Below are positions 1 through 7,033 of a DNA stretch of 45,965 nucleotides, piece after piece. Position 1 is the first letter of the stretch; each line of letters opens with the position of its first letter. The notes beneath the pieces were generated by a model. The model saw only the letters and a program-made list of their open reading frames with translations, was not told the DNA's origin and did no database searches. Origin of the DNA: Rhodospirillales bacterium. Its GTDB lineage: Bacteria; Pseudomonadota; Alphaproteobacteria; Rhodospirillales; Defluviicoccaceae. The position numbers and the translations under genes were made by a program. The stretch is from NCBI GenBank assembly GCA_007695045.1, contig REEP01000061.1, positions 1 through 45,965 on the forward strand. Reading direction: 5' to 3'.

Positions 1-853
1 CGAGCGTCTGAGCCGTGCCATCAATGGTCAGGCTGCATTGCGCCTTGTCTCCGACAACGCCGTACGCCTTACCCATCGGGATGAAGATGCCGTCCCCGAT
101 CACGACAGCCGTGCGGGATTCGAATGCCTGGCGGATCCGCACCGCGCATTCATTGTTGGCCGCCAGAACGACCGGGCCGGTCAGATGGACAGAACCGATT
201 CCGGACGGCACGTCGAGGCAGTCGAGAGCCACCGCGTCGGTAGCGTGCAGGTAGATCGCCGCATCACCAACGGCAGGCTTCGGTTCGGCTTCCCGGTTGC
301 CGTCGAACCGCCACAAACCAACCGTGTGCGGTGTGTGCTTGAGCCTCGTATCCGTCGACGGTGATGACGAGGCGAAAATCCGCTCAAGCGCGGGTCCGAT
401 CTCGTCACCGGCGCGGATCAGCGGCCCGTTGGTTGTCCGTTCGAACCAGGAGAGGCGCATCGGGGTATCGGCCGTGTTGTAGCGGCCGTCCCGAACCCAC
501 ACCACGCCAGCCGTAGCGCTTTCGATGACGGTGCCGCCGTTGTCGCGGATGTCAGCATCGGTCGCCGTGAAAGTGGCCCCGTCCGGACCTGCCGCAGCAA
601 CCAGCGCAAGCGCCCCGGCCGCGGCCCCAGTCTTGCGCAGCGTCGCGTAATCGACTGCGTGGACCAGTTGTCTTCCGGGCGCGGGGCTGCCGGTTTGCCT
701 GCCGGTTTCGGCCTGCGCCTGCATGAATCCGACCGGCACGATCGGTGTTGTCGCGGTGGCAGCCGTGACGGAGGCGCCAATCAGAAACGCGCGGCGGTTC
801 ACGGGGGCAAGGAACTCCGGTTTCGAAGGACCGATGCGACTGTACCGAGACAT
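1..853 (-). CDS. Tat-exported pectate-lyase-like (beta-helix) protein, C-terminus cut by window edge
   Basis: An open frame runs from ATG at 853 to the left edge with no stop (284 codons seen), so the C-terminus is missing. The N-terminus has a twin-arginine signal: NRRAFLIG near residues 19-26, then a weakly hydrophobic Ala/Thr/Val stretch ending in an AQA-like cleavage site near residue 48. Around residues 100-140 it reads DNGGTVIES...VVWVRDG...LSWF. This recalls the entry segment of right-handed beta-helix proteins of the pectate_lyase_3 type, including phage tail-spike-like and exported polysaccharide-binding proteins. The later part is Val/Ile/Gly-rich with short beta-like repeats, as expected of a beta-helix. 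No catalytic residues are identifiable. The gene lies 51 bp downstream of queG on the same strand and may share its transcript. Export by Tat is well supported; the fold is by resemblance and the substrate is unknown. Confidence 0.6.
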   Translation of the reverse strand, partial: MSRYSRIGPSKPEFLAPVNRRAFLIGASVTAATATTPIVPVGFMQAQAETGRQTGSPAPGRQLVHAVDYATLRKTGAAAGALALVAAAGPDGATFTATDADIRDNGGTVIESATAGVVWVRDGRYNTADTPMRLSWFERTTNGPLIRAGDEIGPALERIFASSSPSTDTRLKHTPHTVGLWRFDGNREAEPKPAVGDAAIYLHATDAVALDCLDVPSGIGSVHLTGPVVLAANNECAVRIRQAFESRTAVVIGDGIFIPMGKAYGVVGDKAQCSLTIDGTAQTL

Positions 854-904
854 ACGGTCCTGGGCAACACGGCCCCGGCCGCGGCACAATGGAGTGGTGA
901 GTGT

Positions 905-1996
905 CTACCCAGTCATGTGCGTCCGCTGCCGCCGGTCAAGCGCAGCCAATGCCGAGGTTGCTGCCTCGCGAACCAGCGGCGACGGATCGTCCAGCCGTGC
1001 GATTGCATGCCGCGCGAGTGCGGGGTCTCCGCTGTTGCCGATCGCCGTCAGCACACTGCGCACGAAACGCGCACGGCCGGTCCGGCGGATGGGGGAGGCA
1101 ACGGTCAGCGTCCGGAATCCGTCCTCATCCAACGCGGCCAGGGTGGCCAGGGATGGTGCCGACAGTTCGGCGCGCGGCGCGAGGTCGGACCGGCGCGCCG
1201 GCGGAGCGAACCTGTTCCACGGGCAGACCGCCAGGCAATCGTCGCAGCCATAGATCCGGTTCCCCATGGCCGCCCGCAGGTTCGTCGGCACCGGCCCCTT
1301 GTGCTCAATGGTCAGATAGGAAATGCATCGCCGCGGATCGATGCGGTAGGGTTCCGGCAGGGCTCCCGTGGGGCAGGCGCGGAGGCAGCGATCACAGCTG
1401 CCGCAGTGATCGGTCGCCGGTGGATCGGGCGGCAGATCCAGGTCGGTGAGCACCTCGCCCAGGAACAGCCAGGACCCGAACCGCCGGGACACCAGGTTGG
1501 TGTGCTTGCCGATCCAGCCGAGCCCGGCCCGCATCGCCGCCGGTTTTTCCATGATCGGTGCGGTGTCCACGAACACCTTGACCTCGGCGCCATAGCGGTC
1601 GGCGATCCAGCGGCCGAGGGCCTTGAGACGGGACTTGAGCACGCGGTGGTAATCGCGCCCGCGGGCGTACACGCTGATGGTGCCCCGGTCGGGTCGGCAC
1701 AGGGTTTCCAGCGGATCAGCCTCAGGGGCGTAGCTGATCCCGAGCGCAATGATCGTCCGCGCTTCCGGCCACAGCGCTTTCGGGTCGGCGCGCCGATGGG
1801 CGGTGGTGGCCATCCAGGTCATGTCGCCGTGGCGCTCCTGGGCGAGGAACGCCGCCAGATTCACCCGGTCCGCCTCATCCCCGCGCGCCGCAGCGAAGCC
1901 GACACCATCGAAGCCCACCGCGCGAGCCTGATCGGCGATGGCTCCCTTGCGTTCTGAAGCACTCTGACCGGCCAACTCGGCGGACGACCGTGCCAC
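905..1996 (-). CDS. queG: Epoxyqueuosine reductase QueG
   Basis: QueG reduces epoxyqueuosine to queuosine at the wobble position of GUN-anticodon tRNAs, using cobalamin and two [4Fe-4S] clusters in the cytoplasm. Visible signatures are VDTAPIMEK, which holds the family's catalytic Asp, and two ferredoxin-like motifs. These are CGSCDRCLRACP (C-x2-C-x2-C-x3-CP) and a second cluster ending CDDCLAVCPWNRF. A C-terminal segment of HEAT-like repeats follows. The length of about 363 residues fits the family. I place the start at GTG 1996, with AGGAG at 2001-2005, which is 4 nt upstream. That puts it just past the stop of the preceding gene at 2004. An ATG at 2041 would add 15 Arg/Lys-rich residues and overlap that gene by 38 bp, so the start is uncertain. 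No tgt, queA or other queuosine gene lies nearby. Confidence 0.93.
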   Translation of the reverse strand: MARSSAELAGQSASERKGAIADQARAVGFDGVGFAAARGDEADRVNLAAFLAQERHGDMTWMATTAHRRADPKALWPEARTIIALGISYAPEADPLETLCRPDRGTISVYARGRDYHRVLKSRLKALGRWIADRYGAEVKVFVDTAPIMEKPAAMRAGLGWIGKHTNLVSRRFGSWLFLGEVLTDLDLPPDPPATDHCGSCDRCLRACPTGALPEPYRIDPRRCISYLTIEHKGPVPTNLRAAMGNRIYGCDDCLAVCPWNRFAPPARRSDLAPRAELSAPSLATLAALDEDGFRTLTVASPIRRTGRARFVRSVLTAIGNSGDPALARHAIARLDDPSPLVREAATSALAALDRRQRTHMTG

Positions 1997-2003
1997 AAGG
2001 CTC

Positions 2004-2375
2004 CTACGCCGTGCTTTGCGCCGAAGCCGTTTCCGAGCCATGCCGTCGGATCATGGCCTCGTACGTCGAAACCTCCTCCTTCGGCACGGCAAACAGCACC
2101 AGCACCCGGCCTGCCTCCAAATCGTCCTTGTGCGCCTTGACCTTGGGGCTGGGCGGCGCCGTGCCCATGAGATTAGCGATCATGGGCGCAATGCCCTCCC
2201 CGGTCACCATCGCCTCTTCCATCAAGGTGGGCTCCGGCAGGCCGGCCCGCTTCAGCTGGTCCTTGTCCTTGGCCAGCACATGAATCAGGCGGCGCTCGAC
2301 ACCACCGCCCAGCAGGTCGTCGTATAGCTTTCGGGCGTGTTCGGCATCCGGCGCTACGGCAAGCATGCGTCGCAT
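2004..2375 (-). CDS. Short YflT/DUF1269-like protein lacking the glycine-rich membrane segment
   Basis: A 123-residue protein. The start is ATG 2375, preceded by a strong GGAGGG ribosome-binding site 4-5 nt upstream. A near-identical upstream ATG overlaps that site and is less likely. The N-terminal part (MRRMLAV.PD.EHARKL..DL then ERRLIHVLAKD near residues 28-37) matches the conserved opening of proteobacterial proteins related to general stress protein YflT and DUF1269. The end (LEAGRVLVLFAVPKEEV...EAMIRRHG) matches their conserved C-terminal ferredoxin-like strand and helix. Those relatives usually carry a hydrophobic glycine-rich hairpin between the two halves. Here residues 50-80 are a short Ala/Pro linker with no membrane segment, so the protein should be soluble. 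It precedes queG by 7 bp and probably shares its transcript. The function is unknown and the family assignment is by memory of the motif pattern. Confidence 0.7.
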   Translation of the reverse strand: MRRMLAVAPDAEHARKLYDDLLGGGVERRLIHVLAKDKDQLKRAGLPEPTLMEEAMVTGEGIAPMIANLMGTAPPSPKVKAHKDDLEAGRVLVLFAVPKEEVSTYEAMIRRHGSETASAQSTA

Positions 2376-2438
2376 GGTTCCCTCCATCAGAACGACCAAT
2401 ACCATGACTCTAAACTTCCCGCGGCCAGACGCAACGAC

Positions 2439-2473
2439 TTCCGGGTAATGATTTCCGGGTAATGATTTCCGGG
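2439..2473. repeat. 14-bp tandem direct repeat, 2.5 copies
   Basis: The unit TTCCGGGTAATGAT occurs at 2439-2452 and 2453-2466, with the first seven bases repeated again at 2467-2473. Copies are identical. It lies 64 bp upstream of the YflT-like gene start, so it could affect that promoter or be simple slippage. Confidence 0.85.
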
Positions 2474-2657
2474 CCCCATCGCGGAAGCGGCCGAACATCC
2501 GCTTAAGGAAACGCGGCGCCGTGTGGCTGGCCTCGGCGGCGCGACCGGTATGTGACATTATTCCCACACTGGCCGACGAACCGCGCGGGGCGGGCTCCGG
2601 AGCCCTCGGCATGGGCCGAAAACGGAGCCGGCAGGGCCCGCCGCGGGCGCCGGCTCC

Positions 2658-2705
2658 GGTGCAGATCGGGTGCAGATCGGGTGCAGTTTGGTGCAGTTTT
2701 GGTGC
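2658..2705. repeat. Five GGTGC-type direct repeats spaced 10-11 bp apart
   Basis: GGTGCAG or GGTGCGG begins at 2658, 2669, 2680, 2690 and 2701, giving spacings of 11, 11, 10 and 11 bp, about one DNA turn each. The first two copies share an identical 11-bp unit (GGTGCAGATCG). The next two end in T-tracts. Repeats on one helical face are typical of cooperative protein-binding arrays. The binding protein, if any, is unknown. Confidence 0.8.
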
Positions 2706-2802
2706 GGAAAAGTGCGGTCGGGGTTCGAAAAAACACGCTTTTCCAGGCCAACCCCTTGATATAAAACAAAACCCATCGGTCCGGCGCGGAACAATGTATG
2801 CT

Positions 2803-2822
2803 TTTGTTATCATTTGTTATCA
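2803..2822. repeat. 10-bp tandem repeat in an AT-rich patch
   Basis: TTTGTTATCA occurs twice back to back (2803-2812 and 2813-2822), followed by TTTTGG. The surrounding 150 bp are much richer in A and T than the rest of the window. This could be promoter or melting DNA for the ATPase gene, or a site for a DNA-bending protein. No promoter boxes could be assigned with confidence. Confidence 0.7.
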
Positions 2823-3002
2823 TTTTGGAGACTTTCGCCTTTGGAATCAGTGAGTTAGCGTTTTCGCGCCAAGGCCGTTCCGGGCTCGCGCCAAGGTAAC
2901 TGCGCATAATGCCACAGGTCCGCCGGCAACGCAAGGTAGTTTTTCCTGCCAGGCGGTCATCGTGGCGAGAGTCACGGTGCGCGAACAGGACTCTTGGCGG
3001 AT

Positions 3003-3056
3003 CAAGCGAAGCCCGGATTGCGCTCCGCCGCATCCGGGGCAGGCTGGCTTCGCTTG
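3003..3056. repeat. REP-like nested palindrome upstream of the ATPase gene
   Basis: The outer arms CAAGCGAAGCC (3003-3013) and GGCTTCGCTTG (3046-3056) are perfect 11-bp complements. Inside them CCCGGAT (3012-3018) pairs with ATCCGGG (3032-3038). The core AGCGAAGCCCGGAT...ATCCGGG resembles dispersed palindromic repeats commonly seen between proteobacterial genes. It ends 60 bp before the ATPase start. No second copy was spotted in this window, so dispersal in the genome is assumed, not shown. Confidence 0.65.
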
Positions 3057-3116
3057 CTAAGGGCTGAGGAAGGTGTAGCGTGTGACCTGACGCCCGCCGA
3101 TCAGGGGAACAACCTC

Positions 3117-5837
3117 ATGGCAGACATCGAGTTGTCGAAGCAGGACCTGGCCGATCATGCCTGGCACGCGACGGCGGCCGAGGACGCGCTGGACCGGCTC
3201 GGGACCGATCCCGAGACGGGGTTGGATGATCAGGACGTGGAGAAACGGCAAGGTCAGTTCGGTCCCAACCGGCTGACGCCGCAATCCGAACGTACCGCGG
3301 TCAAACGCTTGGTCAGCCAGTTCAAGAACATGTTCATCTATCTCCTCCTGGCGGCCAGCGCCGTTGCCGCCGCCCTCGGCGAATGGCTCGACAGCGGTGT
3401 CATCTTCGGTGTCGTCATCATCATCGTCCTCATCGGCTTCGTTCAGGAGGGCCGGGCCGAGAAGGCGCTGGAAGCCGTGCGCGGGATGCTGGCACCGAAG
3501 GCGCAGGTGCGCCGCGGCAAGAAGCGTCATGAGATTCCGGCCGAAGATCTGGTGCCGGGCGACATCGTGCTGCTTGACGCCGGCGATCGGGTGCCGGCCG
3601 ATCTCCGCCTGATCCGAACCAAAAATCTGCGGACGAAGGAAGCTGCGCTCACCGGCGAGTCAACGGCGGTCGACAAGCAGACCGACCCGGTTTCGGAGGA
3701 TGCCGAACTGGGTGACCGGGCGAGCATGGCCTTTTCCGGCACCGTTGCCGCCGCCGGCCAAGCCGCCGGGGTGGTGGTCGCCATCGGCGATTCCACGGAG
3801 ATCGGCCGGATCAGCGGCATGCTCTCCGAGATCGAGACGTTGAAGACTCCGCTGATGCGGCGCCTGGACGCCTTTACCAAGGTGTTGAGCGTCATCATCC
3901 TCGCGCTCGCGGCCTTGACCTTCGCGTTCGGCGTCCTGTTCTGGGCCCGGGCCTGGGATGAGATGTTCCTGGCCGCCATCAGCATCGCGGTGGCGGCGAT
4001 CCCGGAAGGGCTGCCGGCGGTGATGACCATCACCCTCGCGATCGGCGTTCAGCGGATGGCGCGGCGCAATGCCATCATCCGGCGCTTGCCGGCGGTTGAG
4101 ACCCTGGGGTCGGTCACCGTCATCTGTTCCGACAAAACCGGCACTTTGACCCGGAACGAGATGACCGCCAAGACGATCCGGACCGCGGACAGTGACATTG
4201 ATGTCAAGGGTATCGGCTACGATCCCCATGGCGACTTCGAAATCGATGACGAAGCCATCGAGATCGAAGACCACGACTTGGCGTTCGACATGGTTCGGGC
4301 CGGCTTGCTGTGCAACGACGCCGAGTTGGAGAAGGTCGACGACGAATGGCAGCCGAAGGGTGATCCGACCGAGGCCGCCCTGATCGTGCTGGCTCGCAAG
4401 GCTGGGCTGGAATCCCATACCGAGCGGGAGGAACGGCCGCGCCTGGATGTGATCCCGTTCTCCTCCGAGCGACGCTACATGGCGACGCTCAATCACGATC
4501 ACGAGGGCAACCACTTCATCTACGTCAAGGGCGCGCCGGAGCGTGTGCTGGAGATGTGCAGCGGCCAGCGTCAGGGCGACGAAGTGGTCGACCTTGATAG
4601 CGAAGCATGGTCGCAGCGTGCCGAAGACGTGGCCCGGCGCGGTCAGCGCATGCTTGCCGTCGCCCGCAAGGAGGTCAGTGGAGACCTTCACGAGCTGAGT
4701 GAGGAGGATGTCGAAAAGGACCTCGTTATGCTTGGGCTGTTCGGCCTGATCGATCCGCCTCGGGAGGAGGCCATCGACGCCGTTGCCACCTGCCAAAGCG
4801 CCGGCATCCGGGTCAAGATGATCACCGGTGACCACGCGATGACCGCGGGCGCAGTGGCGAAAGAGCTCGGCATCGAGCATCCGGACAACGTGCTGACCGG
4901 GCGCGAGATCGAAGACTTGGACGACGACGCCCTGCGTCGTGAGGCTCTCGATATCGACGTGTTCGCGAGAGCCAGTCCCGAGCACAAGCTTCGGCTCGTG
5001 CGCGCCCTGCAGGCGGAAGAACAAGTCACCGCCATGACCGGGGACGGCGTCAATGACGCACCGGCTCTGAAGCGCGCGGACATCGGCATCGCCATGGGTC
5101 AGGAAGGCACCGACGCCGCCCGGGAGGCCTCGGCGATGGTGCTGGCCGACGACAATTTCGCCTCCATCGAGCGGGCAATCGAGGAAGGGCGTACGGTCTA
5201 TGACAACCTGAAGAAGGCAATCCTGTTCCTGCTGCCGATCAGCGCGGCCGAAGCGTCGATCATCGTTGTCGCCATCCTGGCCGGCATGGCGCTGCCCATC
5301 ACCCCGGTCCAGATCCTGTGGATCAACATGGTGTCCGCGGTCACTCTCGGCATGGCCTTCGCTTGGGAACGCGCCGAAGGAGACATCATGCAGCGCCCGC
5401 CGCGCCCCACCGACGAGCCGCTGCTATCCGGATTCATGCTGTGGCGCATCGGCTTCGTCGGCCTTTTGCTGCTGGTGGGCGCCGGCCTCCTGTTCCTGCA
5501 GGAGCAGTCCCGTCCGGAGACCAGTCTGGAGTTCGCCCGGACGGTTGCCGTCAACGCCCTGGTTGCCGGCGAGATCTTCTATCTCCTGAACGCACGGTTC
5601 TTCCACAAGCCCTCGTATTCCCGTGAGGCGCTGATCGGCAGCAGGGCGGCCCTGCTGGCCATCGCCATCGCCGTCGCGCTGCAGCTGCTGTTCACGTACG
5701 CTCCGTTCATGAACCACTTGTTCGGGACCGAGCCGCTTGATGCCGAAGCGTGGGCGCGCTGCCTCGCCGTCGGCGTCGCCGTGTTCGTGCTGGTGGAAAT
5801 CGAGAAGGCGATCGTCCGTGCCCGCCAGCAAGCGTAG
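3117..5837 (+). CDS. P-type cation-transporting ATPase (P2-like) with altered cation site
   Basis: A 906-residue inner-membrane pump. It has an N-terminal cation-ATPase domain, an actuator loop with TGES at 179-182, PEGLP in M4 from residue 296, the phosphorylation motif DKTGTLT at Asp339 and the hinge TGDGVNDAP from residue 641. Four C-terminal membrane segments follow. The order and spacing match SERCA/PMR1-like P2 pumps. Of the calcium-binding residues, the M5 Glu is kept (Glu712) while the M5 Asn appears to be Ser. In M6, Asn737 is kept, but the Thr-Asp pair reads Ser740-Ala741 (motif [11 protein letters not shown]). The ion is therefore uncertain and calcium should not be assumed. The start is ATG 3117 with GGGGAA about 8 nt upstream. 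The frame stays open for 41 further codons upstream, without family resemblance. The gene stands alone and converges on the MazF-like gene. Confidence 0.93.
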   Translation: MADIELSKQDLADHAWHATAAEDALDRLGTDPETGLDDQDVEKRQGQFGPNRLTPQSERTAVKRLVSQFKNMFIYLLLAASAVAAALGEWLDSGVIFGVVIIIVLIGFVQEGRAEKALEAVRGMLAPKAQVRRGKKRHEIPAEDLVPGDIVLLDAGDRVPADLRLIRTKNLRTKEAALTGESTAVDKQTDPVSEDAELGDRASMAFSGTVAAAGQAAGVVVAIGDSTEIGRISGMLSEIETLKTPLMRRLDAFTKVLSVIILALAALTFAFGVLFWARAWDEMFLAAISIAVAAIPEGLPAVMTITLAIGVQRMARRNAIIRRLPAVETLGSVTVICSDKTGTLTRNEMTAKTIRTADSDIDVKGIGYDPHGDFEIDDEAIEIEDHDLAFDMVRAGLLCNDAELEKVDDEWQPKGDPTEAALIVLARKAGLESHTEREERPRLDVIPFSSERRYMATLNHDHEGNHFIYVKGAPERVLEMCSGQRQGDEVVDLDSEAWSQRAEDVARRGQRMLAVARKEVSGDLHELSEEDVEKDLVMLGLFGLIDPPREEAIDAVATCQSAGIRVKMITGDHAMTAGAVAKELGIEHPDNVLTGREIEDLDDDALRREALDIDVFARASPEHKLRLVRALQAEEQVTAMTGDGVNDAPALKRADIGIAMGQEGTDAAREASAMVLADDNFASIERAIEEGRTVYDNLKKAILFLLPISAAEASIIVVAILAGMALPITPVQILWINMVSAVTLGMAFAWERAEGDIMQRPPRPTDEPLLSGFMLWRIGFVGLLLLVGAGLLFLQEQSRPETSLEFARTVAVNALVAGEIFYLLNARFFHKPSYSREALIGSRAALLAIAIAVALQLLFTYAPFMNHLFGTEPLDAEAWARCLAVGVAVFVLVEIEKAIVRARQQA

Positions 5838-5915
5838 CCAGCACGCGTAGCCTGTGTGTGGACGGCCCACTGGGGTGCAGGCTCAGGGCCGGGCTCCGGG
5901 CGCGGATGCGTTCCG

Positions 5916-6251
5916 TCAGTCGCCGTAGGCGAACATCTCCTGAAGGATGCCGGCTACCTGCCGGGCGCCGGCTTCCGGCAGAGCACCCAAGGGCCCGACC
6001 AGGCGGGACTTAGCCACGGTTCGGATCTGGTCAAGGACCACCTGCCCCTGCTTCTGCTCAAAGCTGATGTCGATACGGGTCGGGAAGGCACGCCGGGCGG
6101 AGGTCATCGGCGCGATGATGACCGTGCGGATGTGGCGGTTCATCTCGTCCGGCGAGACGACGACGCACGGACGCGTCATCTGGATTTCCGATCCTTGAGT
6201 GGGATCCAGATTGACCAGGTAGACCTCGTACCGCCGGACCGGTGTCACCAC
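5916..6251 (-). CDS. MazF/PemK-family mRNA interferase toxin
   Basis: A 111-residue protein of the usual MazF size. MazF toxins are dimeric, sequence-specific endoribonucleases that cut mRNA. The N-terminal strand RRYEVYLVNLDPTQGSE, then RPCVVVSPDEMN, and the later VVLDQIRTVAKSRL match the family pattern. The family usually reads DKSRL in the last motif, while this copy has AKSRL. The start is GTG at 6251 or the adjacent GTG at 6248. Both follow GGAGG at 6253-6257, and the gene start overlaps the stop of the truncated antitoxin (6245-6247). That overlap is typical of translationally coupled toxin-antitoxin operons. No complete antitoxin is encoded upstream: only 150 bp separate it from the NifX-like gene, holding the antitoxin tail described separately. 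The toxin is either inactivated, controlled elsewhere, or held by the remaining tail peptide. Confidence 0.85.
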   Translation of the reverse strand: MVTPVRRYEVYLVNLDPTQGSEIQMTRPCVVVSPDEMNRHIRTVIIAPMTSARRAFPTRIDISFEQKQGQVVLDQIRTVAKSRLVGPLGALPEAGARQVAGILQEMFAYGD

Positions 6252-6325
6252 CTCCAGTCCCGGGCACCGAAGTCATTCTCCAGCGCATCGGGGATCACAG
6301 ACGCATCGTCACCGGCCGCCGCCAT
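6245..6325 (-). pseudogene. MazE/AbrB-type antitoxin remnant (C-terminal tail only)
   Basis: A 26-codon frame starts at ATG 6325 and ends at TGA 6247-6245, overlapping the toxin start. It reads MAAAGDD then ...ALENDFGARDWRW. This fits the C-terminal toxin-binding tail of MazE-like AbrB-fold antitoxins, which typically pass through an 'MA..GDD' segment and end in acidic and tryptophan residues. The N-terminal DNA-binding domain is absent: the frame meets a stop four codons before the ATG. Either the antitoxin has been truncated, or a stand-alone tail peptide is made. It could also be an unrelated short frame, but its position at the toxin start supports the remnant reading. Confidence 0.5.
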
Positions 6326-6401
6326 GGTCGCGAATCACGGTGACCACCCCCTTGTCGGCGACGTTGACGTAGAGCCGGCCACGGCGCCGATGTCGACCGG
6401 C

Positions 6402-6917
6402 TCATGCATGGGATGTGTCCCCGGATGTTTCGCCGCTCGGGCGCGCAGACTCCTCAGGGCCATCGCCTTCCGCCATGCGGGCCTCGGGGGCGCCGTGCCC
6501 ATGCCGATGACGGTGGGGCCGATGACGGTGGGAATGGGCATGCGTGTGGGTATGGGCATGACCGCCGGAACACGTGGCCGGGGCGGGTTCCTCCACGCCC
6601 GCATACCGCCGGGCGAGGTACGCCTTGACGGCTTCGACGGGATCGGTGAGGTCGGTCGTCACCGCGACGATTCCCCGCGCCGTCATGCGCCGGGCGAAGC
6701 CGGGCCCCATGGATCCGGCAATCAGCACGTCCACGTCATCCAGCGGATGCGGCCCGTCGGCATGGAACTCGTGCATCGACATCTCCTTGGGGAGGTCGAG
6801 ACGGTCCACCTCCTGCGGCTCGCCCTGGTCGGCCGCATCGAAAACGATGAAGCGGCGTGCCCGGCCGGCATGGGTCGTAATGGTGCGAAAATTCTGGCTG
6901 GCGACGGCGATCTTCAT
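6402..6917 (-). CDS. NifX/NifB-like dinitrogenase cofactor-domain protein with His-rich tail
   Basis: A 171-residue protein. Residues 1-105 (MKIAVASQNFRTITTHAGRA...RRFIVFD, then DVDVLIAGSMGPGFARRM) form a dinitrogenase iron-molybdenum cofactor domain (NifX/NafY/NifB-C-terminal family, RNase H-like fold). Stand-alone members occur widely outside nitrogen fixers and bind or carry metal clusters. After residue 110 comes a tail with 11 histidines in 22 residues (120-141), almost every second residue, then an acidic Ser/Gly end. The tail predicts binding of nickel, zinc, copper or iron. No nif genes are in the window. The start is ATG 6917 with AAGG 9 nt upstream; ATG 6923 is also possible. It lies downstream of the unknown 126-residue gene (116 bp apart), and the MazF remnant follows. 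Confidence 0.85.
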   Translation of the reverse strand: MKIAVASQNFRTITTHAGRARRFIVFDAADQGEPQEVDRLDLPKEMSMHEFHADGPHPLDDVDVLIAGSMGPGFARRMTARGIVAVTTDLTDPVEAVKAYLARRYAGVEEPAPATCSGGHAHTHTHAHSHRHRPHRHRHGHGAPEARMAEGDGPEESARPSGETSGDTSHA

Positions 6918-7033
6918 GGCCATAAACCTTTTTTCGCGGTCCGATGGACGCAATAATCGGCGCGTATCGGCACGCAGCTTGTCTGCGCTTGAACGAGGGC
7001 GCCGCCCCGGGGACGGCGCCCGATGCAATCGGC

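Larger units (their letters stand above)
2376..3116. other. 741-bp intergenic region rich in direct and inverted repeats
   Basis: No convincing coding sequence lies here. The region separates a minus-strand gene (start 2375) from the plus-strand ATPase (start 3117), so it must hold both promoters. In order it contains a 14-bp tandem repeat (2439-2473), a GC-rich stretch, five helically spaced GGTGC repeats (2658-2705), and a patch that is unusually AT-rich for this DNA (about 2725-2870). That patch contains a 10-bp tandem repeat at 2803-2822. A long palindromic element follows at 3003-3056. The small open frames present have no ribosome-binding sites and no recognisable protein features. No tRNA or known RNA family is visible. 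Confidence 0.7.

Noticed and set aside
659-1957. A 432-codon open frame on the plus strand
   Set aside because: It is antisense to queG, whose cluster motifs and length are clear.
2706-2750. A tRNA T-loop-like GGTTCGAA within a hairpin, suggesting a tRNA or integration site
   Set aside because: No acceptor, D or anticodon stems can be built around it, and no integrase is nearby.
2803-2822. TTGTTATCA pair as DnaA boxes of a replication origin
   Set aside because: The sequence does not match the DnaA box TTATNCACA, and none of the usual alphaproteobacterial origin neighbours is present.
6326-6401. A protein-like stretch (RLYVNVADKGVVTVIRD) in frame after the NifX-like stop
   Set aside because: It has no start codon after the stop and is short. 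Stop-codon readthrough cannot be supported from the sequence, though it may be part of the decayed antitoxin locus.
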